DNA of 39,999 nucleotides from Peptococcaceae bacterium (GCA_012521215.1 JAAYMU010000131.1:1-39999); one strand, 5' to 3'; positions 1 through 7,392 are shown, counted from the stretch's first letter. The notes: generated by a model not told the origin, from the sequence alone. Numbers and translations are program-made.

Positions 1-135
1 CTTAATACGACCTGTCTCCCAAAGATAAATGGGCAAGTAAGCATGATCTGTCCCAATATCTCCAACTGAGGCTCCCTGGGGTATGTATGAAGCCACAAGT
101 TTAAGGCGTGGTCCAAGTTTTACAGATAATGTCAT
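1..135 (-). CDS. trmK: tRNA (adenine22-N1)-methyltransferase TrmK, N-terminal fragment cut by window edge
   Basis: Only the first 45 codons are present; the gene runs off the left edge. The ATG at 135 is preceded by a good ribosome site (TGAGGAGAG). The visible protein begins [18 protein letters not shown] and reaches the S-adenosylmethionine-binding segment [16 protein letters not shown] at about residues 24-39. That is the diagnostic opening of the TrmK/YqfN family, Rossmann-fold methyltransferases that modify N1 of A22 in some bacterial tRNAs. Family assignment rests on this motif and on the short leader before it; catalytic residues further downstream cannot be seen. It is separated from the upstream tRNA gene by an intrinsic terminator, so it should have its own promoter somewhere in 136-335, where I see only weak candidates. 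Confidence 0.82.
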   Translation of the reverse strand, partial: MTLSVKLGPRLKLVASYIPQGASVGDIGTDHAYLPIYLWETGRIK

Positions 136-256
136 AACTAACTCTCCTCAATTAAAAATTCCATTCCCATCTATTCCATTCCTAAATAAAGATCTCTTAA
201 ATTCCTAAATATATTTTCTTCAAAATCTGTAGTGCTCTCAAAATCAAATATTCTTC

Positions 257-297
257 ACAATAGACACATCAATCTAAGTAGCATAACAATAGACACA
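257..297. repeat. Pair of 12-bp direct repeats in the trmK upstream region
   Basis: The sequence acaatagacaca occurs at 257-268 and again at 286-297, 29 bp apart (start to start), in the AT-rich gap before trmK. Nearer the gene, 150-230 holds degenerate repeats of the type ATTTAGGAAT and GGAATGGAAT (minus strand). The 12-mers overlap only poor -35/-10 candidates. They could be regulator half sites or chance in AT-rich DNA. I see no gene in 136-335. Confidence 0.35.
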
Positions 298-335
298 CAT
301 TAAACCAAGTTCATTCCGCACTAAAAATCTCACAA

Positions 336-367
336 TACAAAAATAGCGAGATGCCTAAACATCTCGC
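336..367 (-). terminator. Intrinsic terminator after tRNA-Glu
   Basis: On the minus strand an 8-bp perfect stem (GCGAGATG / CATCTCGC, 367-360 and 353-346) closes a 6-nt loop and is followed by TATTTTTG. It lies just 14 nt beyond the CCA end of the tRNA gene, so it ends the tRNA transcript before trmK. Confidence 0.85.
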
Positions 368-380
368 AGTTCTTTTGAAG

Positions 381-456
381 TGGTGACCCGTACGGGATTC
401 GAACCCGTGTTACCGCCGTGAAAGGGCGGTGTCTTAGGCCTCTTGACCAACGGGCC
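381..456 (-). tRNA. tRNA-Glu (anticodon UUC)
   Basis: The minus strand folds into a full cloverleaf. The 7-bp acceptor stem is GGCCCGT with ACGGGTC (one G-T pair), the anticodon stem-loop is CCGCC-CTTTCAC-GGCGG with anticodon TTC, and the T arm contains GGTTCGAATCC. The 3' CCA is encoded (381-383). The sequence closely resembles Bacillus tRNA-Glu(UUC) and carries discriminator A. A near-consensus promoter lies 22 bp upstream and a terminator lies downstream, so it forms a single-gene transcription unit, although read-through from rnj is possible because I found no clear terminator after rnj. Confidence 0.96.
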
Positions 457-477
457 AAATGAGCGAGAACATTTGAT

Positions 478-506
478 AGTATATCTAAAGGAATAATAAA
501 TGTCAA
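478..506 (-). promoter_or_regulatory. Sigma-A promoter of tRNA-Glu
   Basis: The minus strand reads TTGACA (506-501), a 17-nt spacer and TATACT (483-478). Transcription would start near 471, about 15 nt before the mature tRNA 5' end at 456. This is the best consensus promoter in the window, as expected for a tRNA gene. Confidence 0.85.
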
Positions 507-583
507 CCCAGTTCTGAGATTTTTTTATTCTTTTGCCTATGATAATTTTGCTCTAAATGAAATTTTATTACTAAGCTAATTTT

Positions 584-613
584 TTACTATCTAATTTCTT
601 ACTATCTGATTTC
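584..613 (-). repeat. 15-bp tandem duplication covering the rnj stop codon
   Basis: Two adjacent copies of TTACTATCTRATTTC (plus strand, 584-598 and 599-613) differ at one base. On the coding strand each copy reads GAA-ATY-AGA-TAG-TAA, so the last three codons of rnj (Glu-Ile-Arg) and its double stop have been duplicated. The second copy lies in the 3' untranslated region and is not translated. Confidence 0.85.
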
Positions 614-2266
614 TTGGATGATCGGCAAAATCATTGGTTTTCTCTTCGTTCTCTCATACAGGTGTTTTCCTAGGGTCTCTCTAACTTGGTTCTTTAAGAC
701 AGCCCATTCCACCATGCCATTTTCCAAACAGAGTTCTATTGTTTCTTTAATTTTCTCTTTAGCTTCCTCCAGCATTGTCTCCGACTCACGGACATATACA
801 AATCCTCTAGTTACAATATCCGGACCGGCCAATATCTGCCCATTCGAACTACTTAAGGCTACGACAACAATTAATATTCCATCCTGAGATAGTTGTTTTC
901 TGTCTCGTAATACAATATTTCCGACATCACCGACTCCTAAACCGTCAACCAATACTCTTCCGGAAGGAACTTTACCGGCAATGCAGGCACCATTTTTGGT
1001 AAACTCAATAACGCTGCCGTTTTCAACAATGAAAATATTTTCTTTGGCAACACCAATTTGTTCAGCTAACTGTCCATGTTTTATTAGCATTCTATATTCG
1101 CCGTGAACAGGAATAAAATATTTGGGTTTTACCATATTAAGCATTAATTTTAATTCTTCCTGACTACCATGGCCTGAAACGTGAACACCGGCATCACGTT
1201 CATAAATAACATTAGCCCCCAGTCTAAAAAGTTGATCAATGGTTTTGGCAATTGATTTTTCGTTGCCCGGAATAGGGCTAGCGGAAATAACCACGGTGTC
1301 CCCAGGTAAGATCTCTATTCTTTTGTGGTCATTCTGAGCCATCCTGGTAAGGGCAGACATAGGTTCTCCCTGACTACCGGTGGTAATTATACAAGCCTGG
1401 TTGTTAGGCAGTTGAATAACTTCTTCCACATCCACCAAAACTCCTTCAGGCACGTTTAAATACCCTAATTCCGCCGCAATAGAAGCATAATTCTGCATAC
1501 TCCTGCCTACTATGGCTACTTTGCGGTTGTTTTTCATTGCTGCATCTATTACCTGTTGAACTCGATGAACGTTAGAGGCAAAACTCGCCAGGATTATCCT
1601 TTCTTTTGCATCACGAAAAACCTCTTCGAACATAAGCCCGACCCGTCTTTCGGAATGAGTGAATCCCGGTTTTTCCACGTTTGTACTATCGGATAATAGA
1701 CAGAGTACACCTTTTTGCCCCAATTCGGAAAATTTATAAATATCCAGTATTTCATCTGTTACCGGTGTATGATCCAACTTGAAATCACCGGTATGAACAA
1801 TTACCCCTAAAGGAGTGTGAATTGCCAGTCCCACAGCATCTGGAATACTGTGACTCACCCGTATAAATTCAATTTTAAATATGCCAAGCTTGATACTCGT
1901 TCCAGGCTTGACTACGTTTACCTTATTGTAGTTTATATTGTTCTCTTTAAGCTTGGCCTGGACTAGACCGATGGTGAGATTGGTCCCAAAAAGGGGGACG
2001 TCTACATCTTTTAAAAAGTAGGGTAGTGAACCAATATGGTCTTCATGGCCGTGTGTCAACAGGATACCTAAAAGCATATCCTTGTTTTCCGTAACATAAG
2101 TGTAATCCGGAATTACGATATCGATCCCAAGCATGTCCTCTTCAGGAAATGCCATACCGGCATCGACAACAATCATCTGGTTATTATACCGGATTACCGT
2201 CATGTTCTTGCCGATCTCCCCCAATCCCCCCAAGGGAATAATTTGTAGTTTTTGTTCTTTTGGCAA
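602..2266 (-). CDS. rnj: Ribonuclease J
   Basis: A 554-residue metallo-beta-lactamase/beta-CASP ribonuclease, the usual RNase J length. These enzymes combine endonuclease and 5'-3' exonuclease activity in mRNA decay and rRNA processing. Zinc-binding HGHEDH is at residues 72-77, followed by a HTGDFK motif, and the C-terminal half has SGHGSQEE and PVHGEYR as in the family. The start is TTG at 2266, seven bases after a strong GGAGG site; no ATG fits better. By position next to dapA it corresponds to B. subtilis rnjB (ymfA), but sequence alone does not tell me whether it behaves as J1 or J2. It has its own promoter at 2470-2498 with a leader of nearly 200 nt, and a tandem duplication covers its stop codon. 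No convincing terminator follows. Confidence 0.95.
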   Translation of the reverse strand: MPKEQKLQIIPLGGLGEIGKNMTVIRYNNQMIVVDAGMAFPEEDMLGIDIVIPDYTYVTENKDMLLGILLTHGHEDHIGSLPYFLKDVDVPLFGTNLTIGLVQAKLKENNINYNKVNVVKPGTSIKLGIFKIEFIRVSHSIPDAVGLAIHTPLGVIVHTGDFKLDHTPVTDEILDIYKFSELGQKGVLCLLSDSTNVEKPGFTHSERRVGLMFEEVFRDAKERIILASFASNVHRVQQVIDAAMKNNRKVAIVGRSMQNYASIAAELGYLNVPEGVLVDVEEVIQLPNNQACIITTGSQGEPMSALTRMAQNDHKRIEILPGDTVVISASPIPGNEKSIAKTIDQLFRLGANVIYERDAGVHVSGHGSQEELKLMLNMVKPKYFIPVHGEYRMLIKHGQLAEQIGVAKENIFIVENGSVIEFTKNGACIAGKVPSGRVLVDGLGVGDVGNIVLRDRKQLSQDGILIVVVALSSSNGQILAGPDIVTRGFVYVRESETMLEEAKEKIKETIELCLENGMVEWAVLKNQVRETLGKHLYERTKRKPMILPIIQEIR

Positions 2267-2469
2267 AGCAAAACCTCCATTATTGTTTTATATATTTTAA
2301 CGTTTACTTTTTCCCGTTCAATTTCTGTTATTCGCAGTTTAATTTGAAACGAAAACAAAGAAACACCCACACCCTGAGGCATCAGACTTAAAAAAGGCAA
2401 TAAAAAGCCAATACTCAGTGCCACATCACAATAATTATTTAATTAGCCGTCCCACTTAATATCATTTAT

Positions 2470-2498
2470 ATTATAGTATTGAAATTTTATCTATGCAA
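2470..2498 (-). promoter_or_regulatory. Sigma-A-like promoter for rnj
   Basis: On the minus strand TTGCAT (2498-2493), 17 nt, TATAAT (2475-2470). The predicted start near 2463 leaves an untranslated leader of about 195 nt before the rnj TTG. I see no gene in the 374-bp gap 2267-2640; it holds this promoter, the leader and the dapA terminator. Confidence 0.7.
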
Positions 2499-2546
2499 GT
2501 ACACAAAGACAATTACGACAATAGTATTCCCCATTTTTCAATAAAA

Positions 2547-2574
2547 GTAAAACTTCGGCAAAATAATGCCGAAG
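2547..2574 (-). terminator. Intrinsic terminator after dapA
   Basis: The 8-bp perfect stem CTTCGGCA / TGCCGAAG (2574-2567 with 2560-2553) has a 6-nt loop and is followed on the minus strand by TTTTACTTTTATT. It lies 66 bp past the dapA stop and separates the lysC-dapA unit from rnj. Confidence 0.85.
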
Positions 2575-2640
2575 AAAATTAACATTTTATCTATTAAACG
2601 ATTAAATATAAAATTTAAATATAAAAATAATTTATTAATA

Positions 2641-3528
2641 TTAAATTTCTTCAGGAAGTTTACGAATTTCCGCTAAGAGTTCTTTTAAAAATGATTGTTC
2701 AGATTGAGTAGGCCCTACTAGCGGCAGCCTATAAGTTCCTGTTTGAAAACCAATTTCGTTTAATAAGAATTTAACCGGCACCGGATTGGAAGTTATAAAT
2801 AGTCCCTTAAAAACGGGGTACAAAAGAGAATGCCATTTAATGGCAGTTTGGTATTCACCTTTGAAAAAAGCTTCTACCATTTTTTTGATTTGTTTGCCGA
2901 CTAAATGGGAAGCCACACTGACTACACCCGCCCCCCCTAAAGAAAGCATAGGTAAGGTCAAGGAATCATCTCCCGCATAAATAGTAAAAGTGGCGGGAAG
3001 GCTTGTCTTTAGTTCGCTTACCTGGTCCATGTTCCCTGCGGCTTCCTTAATACATACGATATTGGGGATTTCCGCCAGTCTTTTTACGGTTTGGGGAAGC
3101 ATGTTAATGGATGTCCTTCCGGGAATGTTATAAAGCATTACAGGCAGATCTGTGGCTTCTGCAATGGTTTTAAAATGTTGATATAAACCTTCCTGGGAAG
3201 GTTTGTTGTAATAAGGCACAACTGCCATTATACCGTCAAGGCCAAGGTCTGTACAGCGCTTAATCACCCTAACACTTTCAGCGGTTGAATAAGTACCGAC
3301 CCCAGCAATAACCTTTAGAGAATCCCCAACAGCTTGTTTTATTTCCGTAAAGAGTTTGATCTTTTCTTCAGCTGAAAGGTTAGGCGCTTCTCCGGTAGTG
3401 CCCGCTACTACAATACCGTCGGAACCGTTTTCAGCCAAATAGCGGGCAATTCTTACAGCTTCGTGATAGTTTACATTAAGACTCTCATCAAAAGGTGTAA
3501 CCATAGCGGTTAAAACTTTGCCAAACAT
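2641..3528 (-). CDS. dapA: 4-hydroxy-tetrahydrodipicolinate synthase
   Basis: Condenses pyruvate with aspartate semialdehyde, the first committed step toward diaminopimelate and lysine and also the source of the dipicolinate made by DpaAB. The 295-residue protein is a standard TIM-barrel of the DapA family. GTTGE is at 43-47, YNIPGRT at 133-139 with the catalytic Tyr and Arg, and the Schiff-base lysine is K161 in CIKEAAGN. ATG at 3528 follows GGGAGGAG by a few bases. It lies 16 bp behind lysC, so the two are co-transcribed, and a terminator follows. Its neighbours lysC, dpaA-dpaB and dapB make this a complete branch-point cluster except for asd. Confidence 0.97.
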   Translation of the reverse strand: MFGKVLTAMVTPFDESLNVNYHEAVRIARYLAENGSDGIVVAGTTGEAPNLSAEEKIKLFTEIKQAVGDSLKVIAGVGTYSTAESVRVIKRCTDLGLDGIMAVVPYYNKPSQEGLYQHFKTIAEATDLPVMLYNIPGRTSINMLPQTVKRLAEIPNIVCIKEAAGNMDQVSELKTSLPATFTIYAGDDSLTLPMLSLGGAGVVSVASHLVGKQIKKMVEAFFKGEYQTAIKWHSLLYPVFKGLFITSNPVPVKFLLNEIGFQTGTYRLPLVGPTQSEQSFLKELLAEIRKLPEEI

Positions 3529-3544
3529 CCTTGCTCCTCCCTAT

Positions 3545-4771
3545 TCATTTTTCTAACTGAAATTTTTTGTGAAGAGACTGGACCGCAACAACCATATCTT
3601 CCTTCTTTACCAAAACCCAAATTGTTGTATGAGAATCGGCAGATTGCAGGATTTCAACATTATTATCAGCTAAAGTTTCTACCATATTCGCCATAACTCC
3701 AGGTACATCCGCGATCCCTCCACCGACAAGGGCTATCTTGGCGCAATTGGGAAAGGCTTCGGGTTCAAAACCCATATTTTTAAGAATACTGACAGCTCGA
3801 TCCCCAATTTCATCCCGGACTGTATAAAGGATTTTGTCCTGCTGCACGCTAATAAAGTCTACGCTGATATCAGCCAAGGCCATTCCTTTAAATATTCTTT
3901 TAGCAGCTTGCGCCTTGGAATCTTCATTTTCAATATTGACTTTTATTTGAGTAATATTAGGAGTATGAGCAATACCGGTAATTATCTTATCCCCAATCAA
4001 GTCCGAACCTTCAGCCATATCCGGCTGCATATTAGTCACCAAAGTGCCCGGTGCATCTGAAAATGTGCATTTGACCCGTAAAGGAATGTTTTTTTGCATA
4101 GCAATTTCTACCGCCCTTGGATGAATTATCTTTGCCCCCTGGTGAGCTAAGTTGCTGATGTCATTATAGGTAACAACATCTAATATTTTAGCCTCCTCCA
4201 CAATACGAGGATCCGCCGTCATAATACCCTCAACATCAGTATAGATATCAATCGCTTCGGCATTCAAAGCAACCCCAAGAGCTGCGGCAGTTGTATCACT
4301 TCCTCCCCGGCCCAAAGTAGTAATTTGTCCATCCTCTGTCACACCTTGAAATCCGGTTACAACAACAACTTTTCCTTCTTCAAGATGCTTTAGTACTTTC
4401 TCCTGTTTAATTTGGATTATTTTGGCATCGCCAAAACAATTGTTGGTTATAATTCCCGCCTGCCCACCGGTTAAGAGTACTGCTTCCAACCCGAGACTTT
4501 GTAAAGTGCTTACCATAACAGCCCCGGAAATAATTTCACCGCAACTCATGAGCAGGTCCAGTTCCCTTTTGGGTACCTCTGAATATATACTGGTAACCAT
4601 TTTAATAAATGTATCTGTGGCGTAAGGGTCGCCGGAACGCCCTATCGCTGAAATAACAACTACGGGTGAATATCCCTTGCCTACCGCTTCGGAAACCTTG
4701 ACTGCTGCCTGAGCCCTTCTTTCGGGAGTAGCAACAGATGTTCCGCCAAACTTTTGAATTAAAATACGCAA
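3545..4771 (-). CDS. lysC: Aspartate kinase (single-function, DapG/LysC type)
   Basis: Phosphorylates aspartate at the entry of the aspartate-family pathway. The 408-residue protein has the kinase motif KFGGTSV at 7-13, the TTLGRGGSDTTA segment near 150-165 and two C-terminal ACT-type regulatory repeats from about 265 on, with no homoserine dehydrogenase fusion. Size and location match B. subtilis dapG, the diaminopimelate-controlled isozyme; which amino acid inhibits this enzyme cannot be read from sequence. The start is TTG at 4771 after GGGAGGGG. In B. subtilis asd sits between the dipicolinate genes and this gene; here asd is absent and a promoter overlapped by a long inverted repeat occupies the gap. 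Confidence 0.95.
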   Translation of the reverse strand: MRILIQKFGGTSVATPERRAQAAVKVSEAVGKGYSPVVVISAIGRSGDPYATDTFIKMVTSIYSEVPKRELDLLMSCGEIISGAVMVSTLQSLGLEAVLLTGGQAGIITNNCFGDAKIIQIKQEKVLKHLEEGKVVVVTGFQGVTEDGQITTLGRGGSDTTAAALGVALNAEAIDIYTDVEGIMTADPRIVEEAKILDVVTYNDISNLAHQGAKIIHPRAVEIAMQKNIPLRVKCTFSDAPGTLVTNMQPDMAEGSDLIGDKIITGIAHTPNITQIKVNIENEDSKAQAAKRIFKGMALADISVDFISVQQDKILYTVRDEIGDRAVSILKNMGFEPEAFPNCAKIALVGGGIADVPGVMANMVETLADNNVEILQSADSHTTIWVLVKKEDMVVAVQSLHKKFQLEK

Positions 4772-4868
4772 AATAAACTTCCCCTCCCATCTTTTTATTA
4801 TTATAACAAATTAGTCAATTACATATAAATAAAAAAATTTAAAAAATTTCTCAGCCAATATTTATGAA

Positions 4869-4920
4869 GATATAGAATAATGTAAATTTAGTGTCAAGAA
4901 AATCAGACACTAAATTTACA
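4869..4920 (-). promoter_or_regulatory. Candidate lysC-dapA promoter overlapped by a perfect 15-bp inverted repeat
   Basis: Arms tgtaaatttagtgtc (4881-4895) and its exact complement (4906-4920) enclose a 10-nt spacer. On the minus strand TTGACA (4897-4892) sits at the inner edge of the left arm, followed after 17 nt by TATATC (4874-4869), so the left arm fills most of the -35 to -10 spacer. There is no U-run after the hairpin, which argues against a plain terminator for dpaB. I read it as an operator-like palindrome over a promoter; the regulator is unknown. An alternative TATAAT lies at about 4800 with a poor -35. Confidence 0.5.
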
Positions 4921-4967
4921 AGAGTAGCCCTAAATACTTATTTTTAATACTAAAACAATATTAGTTA

Positions 4968-5561
4968 TTAATCAGCCATATATTCAACCAAAATAGGCTG
5001 GATTTGTTTTCCTTGACAGGCTAATAAAATTGTTTCCGGAATTTTCTCCATATAAGCAACTAAAGAATTTTCCTTCTTTTCAGGGTTATCTTGGCCGAAA
5101 GGTACAAAGAAGATATTTTTGGTAGCAAGTAAAGTCCCAATATTTTTAGCATTTACTCCTAAACCATCATTTGTAGAGACGGCAATAACTAGCGGTATAA
5201 GATTACGTAAATTAGCTTTAGCAGCCATTAATACCGGAGTATCCGTTATGCCGTTGGCTAATTTAGCTAGAGTATTGCCCGTACAAGGCGCAATAACCAT
5301 ACAGTCAAAAAGTTTTTGAGGGCCAAAAGGTTCTACTTCCGGAATGGTTTTTAAAGGTTCTTTACCTGTAATCTCTTTTAAAGCCCCTTGCCAATGGGCG
5401 GCAGTTCCATATCTGGTATTCATACTCGCTACAGAATAGGAAATAATCGGTGTAATATCGGCTCCTTCTTGAGCCAGAATTCTTAAAACTTCAATTGCGT
5501 GGGCTAATGTACAGTGGGACCCGGTTAACGCAAAACCAATTTTATAACCTTTAAATCTCAT
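4968..5561 (-). CDS. dpaB: Dipicolinate synthase subunit B
   Basis: A 197-residue flavoprotein-fold subunit (UbiX/HFCD-like) that works with DpaA to oxidise the DapA product to dipicolinic acid in the mother cell during sporulation. The N-terminus MRFKGYKIGFALTGSHCT and the segment APCTGNTLAKLANGITDTPV at about 91-110 are typical of SpoVFB. I chose ATG at 5561 because it places the conserved GFALTGSHC close to the N-terminus; a longer reading frame to 5612 has no homologous sequence before it. The start lies inside the end of dpaA (11-bp overlap), and its ribosome site is a run of nine G residues, so translation is probably coupled. Confidence 0.93.
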   Translation of the reverse strand: MRFKGYKIGFALTGSHCTLAHAIEVLRILAQEGADITPIISYSVASMNTRYGTAAHWQGALKEITGKEPLKTIPEVEPFGPQKLFDCMVIAPCTGNTLAKLANGITDTPVLMAAKANLRNLIPLVIAVSTNDGLGVNAKNIGTLLATKNIFFVPFGQDNPEKKENSLVAYMEKIPETILLACQGKQIQPILVEYMAD

Positions 5562-6483
5562 TTGAACCCCCCCCCTTCGAAACAGCAATTGCATTTGCTC
5601 TAAGGTGTTCAAGAATAATGGGGGGATATACTTTGGCCAAAATTTTAGCGGCTGTTTTCGGCGCTACTATTCCCGGCAGACCAGGAGCAAGCTGGGCTTT
5701 AATTCCCAACATTCGGGCATATTCAAAGTCAGTGCCTCCCGGAATTGAAGCTATATCGATAATAACGGCCTCCCGGGAGACCTTATCCAAGATTTCCCGA
5801 TGAAGAACAAGAGAGGGTACGGTATTAAAAATAATTTCTGCCTTATTAATTTCTTCAGCTAATTGGTCATAATCAATAGCTTTTACTCCCATTTCTATGG
5901 CCCGGGCTAAATCAGCTGGTTTACGAGCTACTACCGTTACATCAGCCCCCATGCCTTTAAGCAAATGGACAAGGGTAGTGCCAAATCTACCAAGACCCAA
6001 TACATAGCTGGCACTGCTATGAATAGTAATATTGGTGGCTTCCATGGCCATTTGGACAGCGCCCTCGGCAGAAGGAATAGAATTGAGAATAGCAACATCG
6101 TCTCTGTTGGCGATCTCATATAGTGTTATGTTCAACTTTTCTGCCGCTTTTTTCAAGGCAGGACGGGCAAATCCAATAAAAAGCGGCACACCTGGTGGAA
6201 TTGATTCAAGGACTTCTTTATTCAAAAAAAATGGAGAATTAGAGTATTTGGCCTTTACCAGTCCCCGTTCATCTGCTCCGAACATTGGAAAAAGAAGAGC
6301 ATCCGCTTTTAAGATTAGCTCTTTAAAAGAAGCCGCATGCTCAATACTGTTCAACAGGGGGGATTTTTCCAGGCCAAGACCAATAATTTCAGCGCCGAGT
6401 TTCTGCAACTCAGGAATAAGATAAATCTCCCTATCGTCACCCCCGACTACCGCCAGGCGTACTCCTTCAAGTACTGCACCCAT
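5551..6483 (-). CDS. dpaA: Dipicolinate synthase subunit A
   Basis: The 310-residue NAD(P)-dependent oxidoreductase subunit of dipicolinate synthase (SpoVFA). An N-terminal nucleotide-binding-like region (VRLAVVGGDDRE, 8-19) precedes RDDVAILNSIPSAEG at 127-141, the Rossmann motif GLGRFG at 163-168, and IPGGTDFEYA with APGLPGIVAPKTA near the end, all conserved in the family. The start is ATG at 6483 after AAGGAGG; the frame stays open to 6546, but the upstream part has no ribosome site and no family similarity. The C-terminus overlaps dpaB. It lies 87 bp downstream of dapB, with a possible sporulation-type promoter between. DpaAB and DapB draw on the same substrate, so their relative expression sets the split between spore dipicolinate and cell-wall DAP. 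Confidence 0.95.
   Translation of the reverse strand: MGAVLEGVRLAVVGGDDREIYLIPELQKLGAEIIGLGLEKSPLLNSIEHAASFKELILKADALLFPMFGADERGLVKAKYSNSPFFLNKEVLESIPPGVPLFIGFARPALKKAAEKLNITLYEIANRDDVAILNSIPSAEGAVQMAMEATNITIHSSASYVLGLGRFGTTLVHLLKGMGADVTVVARKPADLARAIEMGVKAIDYDQLAEEINKAEIIFNTVPSLVLHREILDKVSREAVIIDIASIPGGTDFEYARMLGIKAQLAPGLPGIVAPKTAAKILAKVYPPIILEHLRANAIAVSKGGGSNEI
5567..5575 (-). promoter_or_regulatory. Nine-G homopolymer serving as dpaB ribosome binding site
   Basis: The minus strand has AA followed by nine G then TTCAA before the dpaB ATG. The run encodes Gly-Gly-Gly near the dpaA C-terminus and is the only purine-rich site at a proper distance for dpaB. Gain or loss of one G would shift the last few codons of dpaA and alter the site spacing for dpaB. 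It is the longest G/C homopolymer I noticed in the window. Confidence 0.6.
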
Positions 6484-6502
6484 AGTAATATGCCTCCTTG
6501 TT

Positions 6503-6556
6503 GGATAGTGTCTGGGTAAACTACTATCCATTATATGAGTAGGCATAGCATGCGGT
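6503..6556 (-). promoter_or_regulatory. Possible sporulation-sigma promoter and inverted repeat before dpaA
   Basis: On the minus strand CATATAATG (6537-6529) differs by one base from the sigma-K -10 pattern CATANNNTA and by one from the sigma-E -10 CATACAAT. An AC dinucleotide at 6556-6555 sits 17 nt upstream, as the sigma-K -35 requires. In B. subtilis the spoVF operon is sigma-K dependent. A 7-bp inverted repeat, GGATAGT / ACTATCC (6503-6509 and 6523-6529), follows in the leader. Such short consensus matches arise by chance, so this is tentative. Confidence 0.35.
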
Positions 6557-6570
6557 GCTTGAGGTTCTTT

Positions 6571-7374
6571 TTAATCCAATAAATTCTCTAGACCCAAAAT
6601 AAAGGCAGTTGATTTATAAGACTTACGAATAGCCAGCATAACCCCTGGCATGTAAGCCTCCCTGCTATAGGCGTCATGCCGGATAGTTAGGGTTTGTCCC
6701 AATCCTCCAAAGATTACTTCTTGATGAGCCAACATTCCAGGCAAACGGACAGAGTGAATATGAGCCCCATTTATATTTCCGCCCCTGGAACCAGGAATTT
6801 TTTCATATTCATTAGGATGTCCCTGCAGAATCGGTTTACGGTTTTGAGAAATTAATTCCATGGTTTTAAGAGCGGTTCCGGAAGGAGCATCCAATTTATT
6901 GTCATGATGTAATTCAATTATCTCTACGTGCTTAAAATATTTCGCCGTTTCCTGAGCAAATTTCATCATGAGAATTGCTCCCAAGGAAAAATTAGGAGCG
7001 ATGAAGACCCCGACATTATTCTCCTTAGCCAGTTCTTCCAGTTCTGCAATTTCCTCGCTATCCAGACCAGTGGCTCCGATAACCGGTACAACTCCTGCTC
7101 TTATGGCTTCTTTAGCATTAGAAAAAACTGATTGGGGATTGGTAAAATCCACCAATATGTCTGCTTTGGATTTTTGGAGGCTGTCAACGGAAATCTGTCC
7201 TGTTATCTGTATATTAAGCTCTGACATTCCCAGAACAGTTCCAATATCTATACCTAGATTTCTTATATCCGCGGCCCCGACAAGTTCCATATCTTCCTGG
7301 TCAAGAATAGTACGGATTACCTCCATACCCATTTTTCCACAGGCACCAGCCACAAATACTCGAATTTTACTCAC
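6571..7374 (-). CDS. dapB: 4-hydroxy-tetrahydrodipicolinate reductase
   Basis: Reduces the DapA product to tetrahydrodipicolinate with NAD(P)H, the second committed step of diaminopimelate/lysine synthesis. The 267-residue length is standard. The nucleotide-binding loop GACGKMG is at 10-16, and the catalytic segment ELHHDNKLDAPSGTALK at about 154-170 contains the His-His pair and Lys of the family. The GTG start at 7374 follows GGAGG by about seven bases; no ATG is available nearby. It has its own promoter (7508-7536) and an unusually structured leader with two hairpins, each followed by a T-rich stretch. dpaA follows 87 bp downstream. Confidence 0.96.
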   Translation of the reverse strand: MSKIRVFVAGACGKMGMEVIRTILDQEDMELVGAADIRNLGIDIGTVLGMSELNIQITGQISVDSLQKSKADILVDFTNPQSVFSNAKEAIRAGVVPVIGATGLDSEEIAELEELAKENNVGVFIAPNFSLGAILMMKFAQETAKYFKHVEIIELHHDNKLDAPSGTALKTMELISQNRKPILQGHPNEYEKIPGSRGGNINGAHIHSVRLPGMLAHQEVIFGGLGQTLTIRHDAYSREAYMPGVMLAIRKSYKSTAFILGLENLLD

Positions 7375-7392
7375 TGTAATTCCTCCTGCATT

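Noticed and set aside
2200-2424. Minus-strand open frame of 74 codons overlapping the start of rnj
   Set aside because: No ribosome site at its start, it runs 67 bp into rnj in another frame, and the hydrophobic beginning matches no family I know.
4890-4904. CodY-box-like sequence at the lysC promoter
   Set aside because: Five mismatches to the 15-bp consensus AATTTTCWGAAAATT; in AT-rich DNA this is not informative.
4881-4920. Inverted repeat read as the terminator of dpaAB
   Set aside because: No U-run on either strand after the stem, and it overlaps a TTGACA promoter element; an operator role is more likely, though partial termination is not excluded.
4772-4967. Lysine riboswitch (L-box) before lysC
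   Set aside because: The gap is AT-rich, and I could not find the conserved core segments or a five-helix arrangement; the only clear structure is the 15-bp palindrome.
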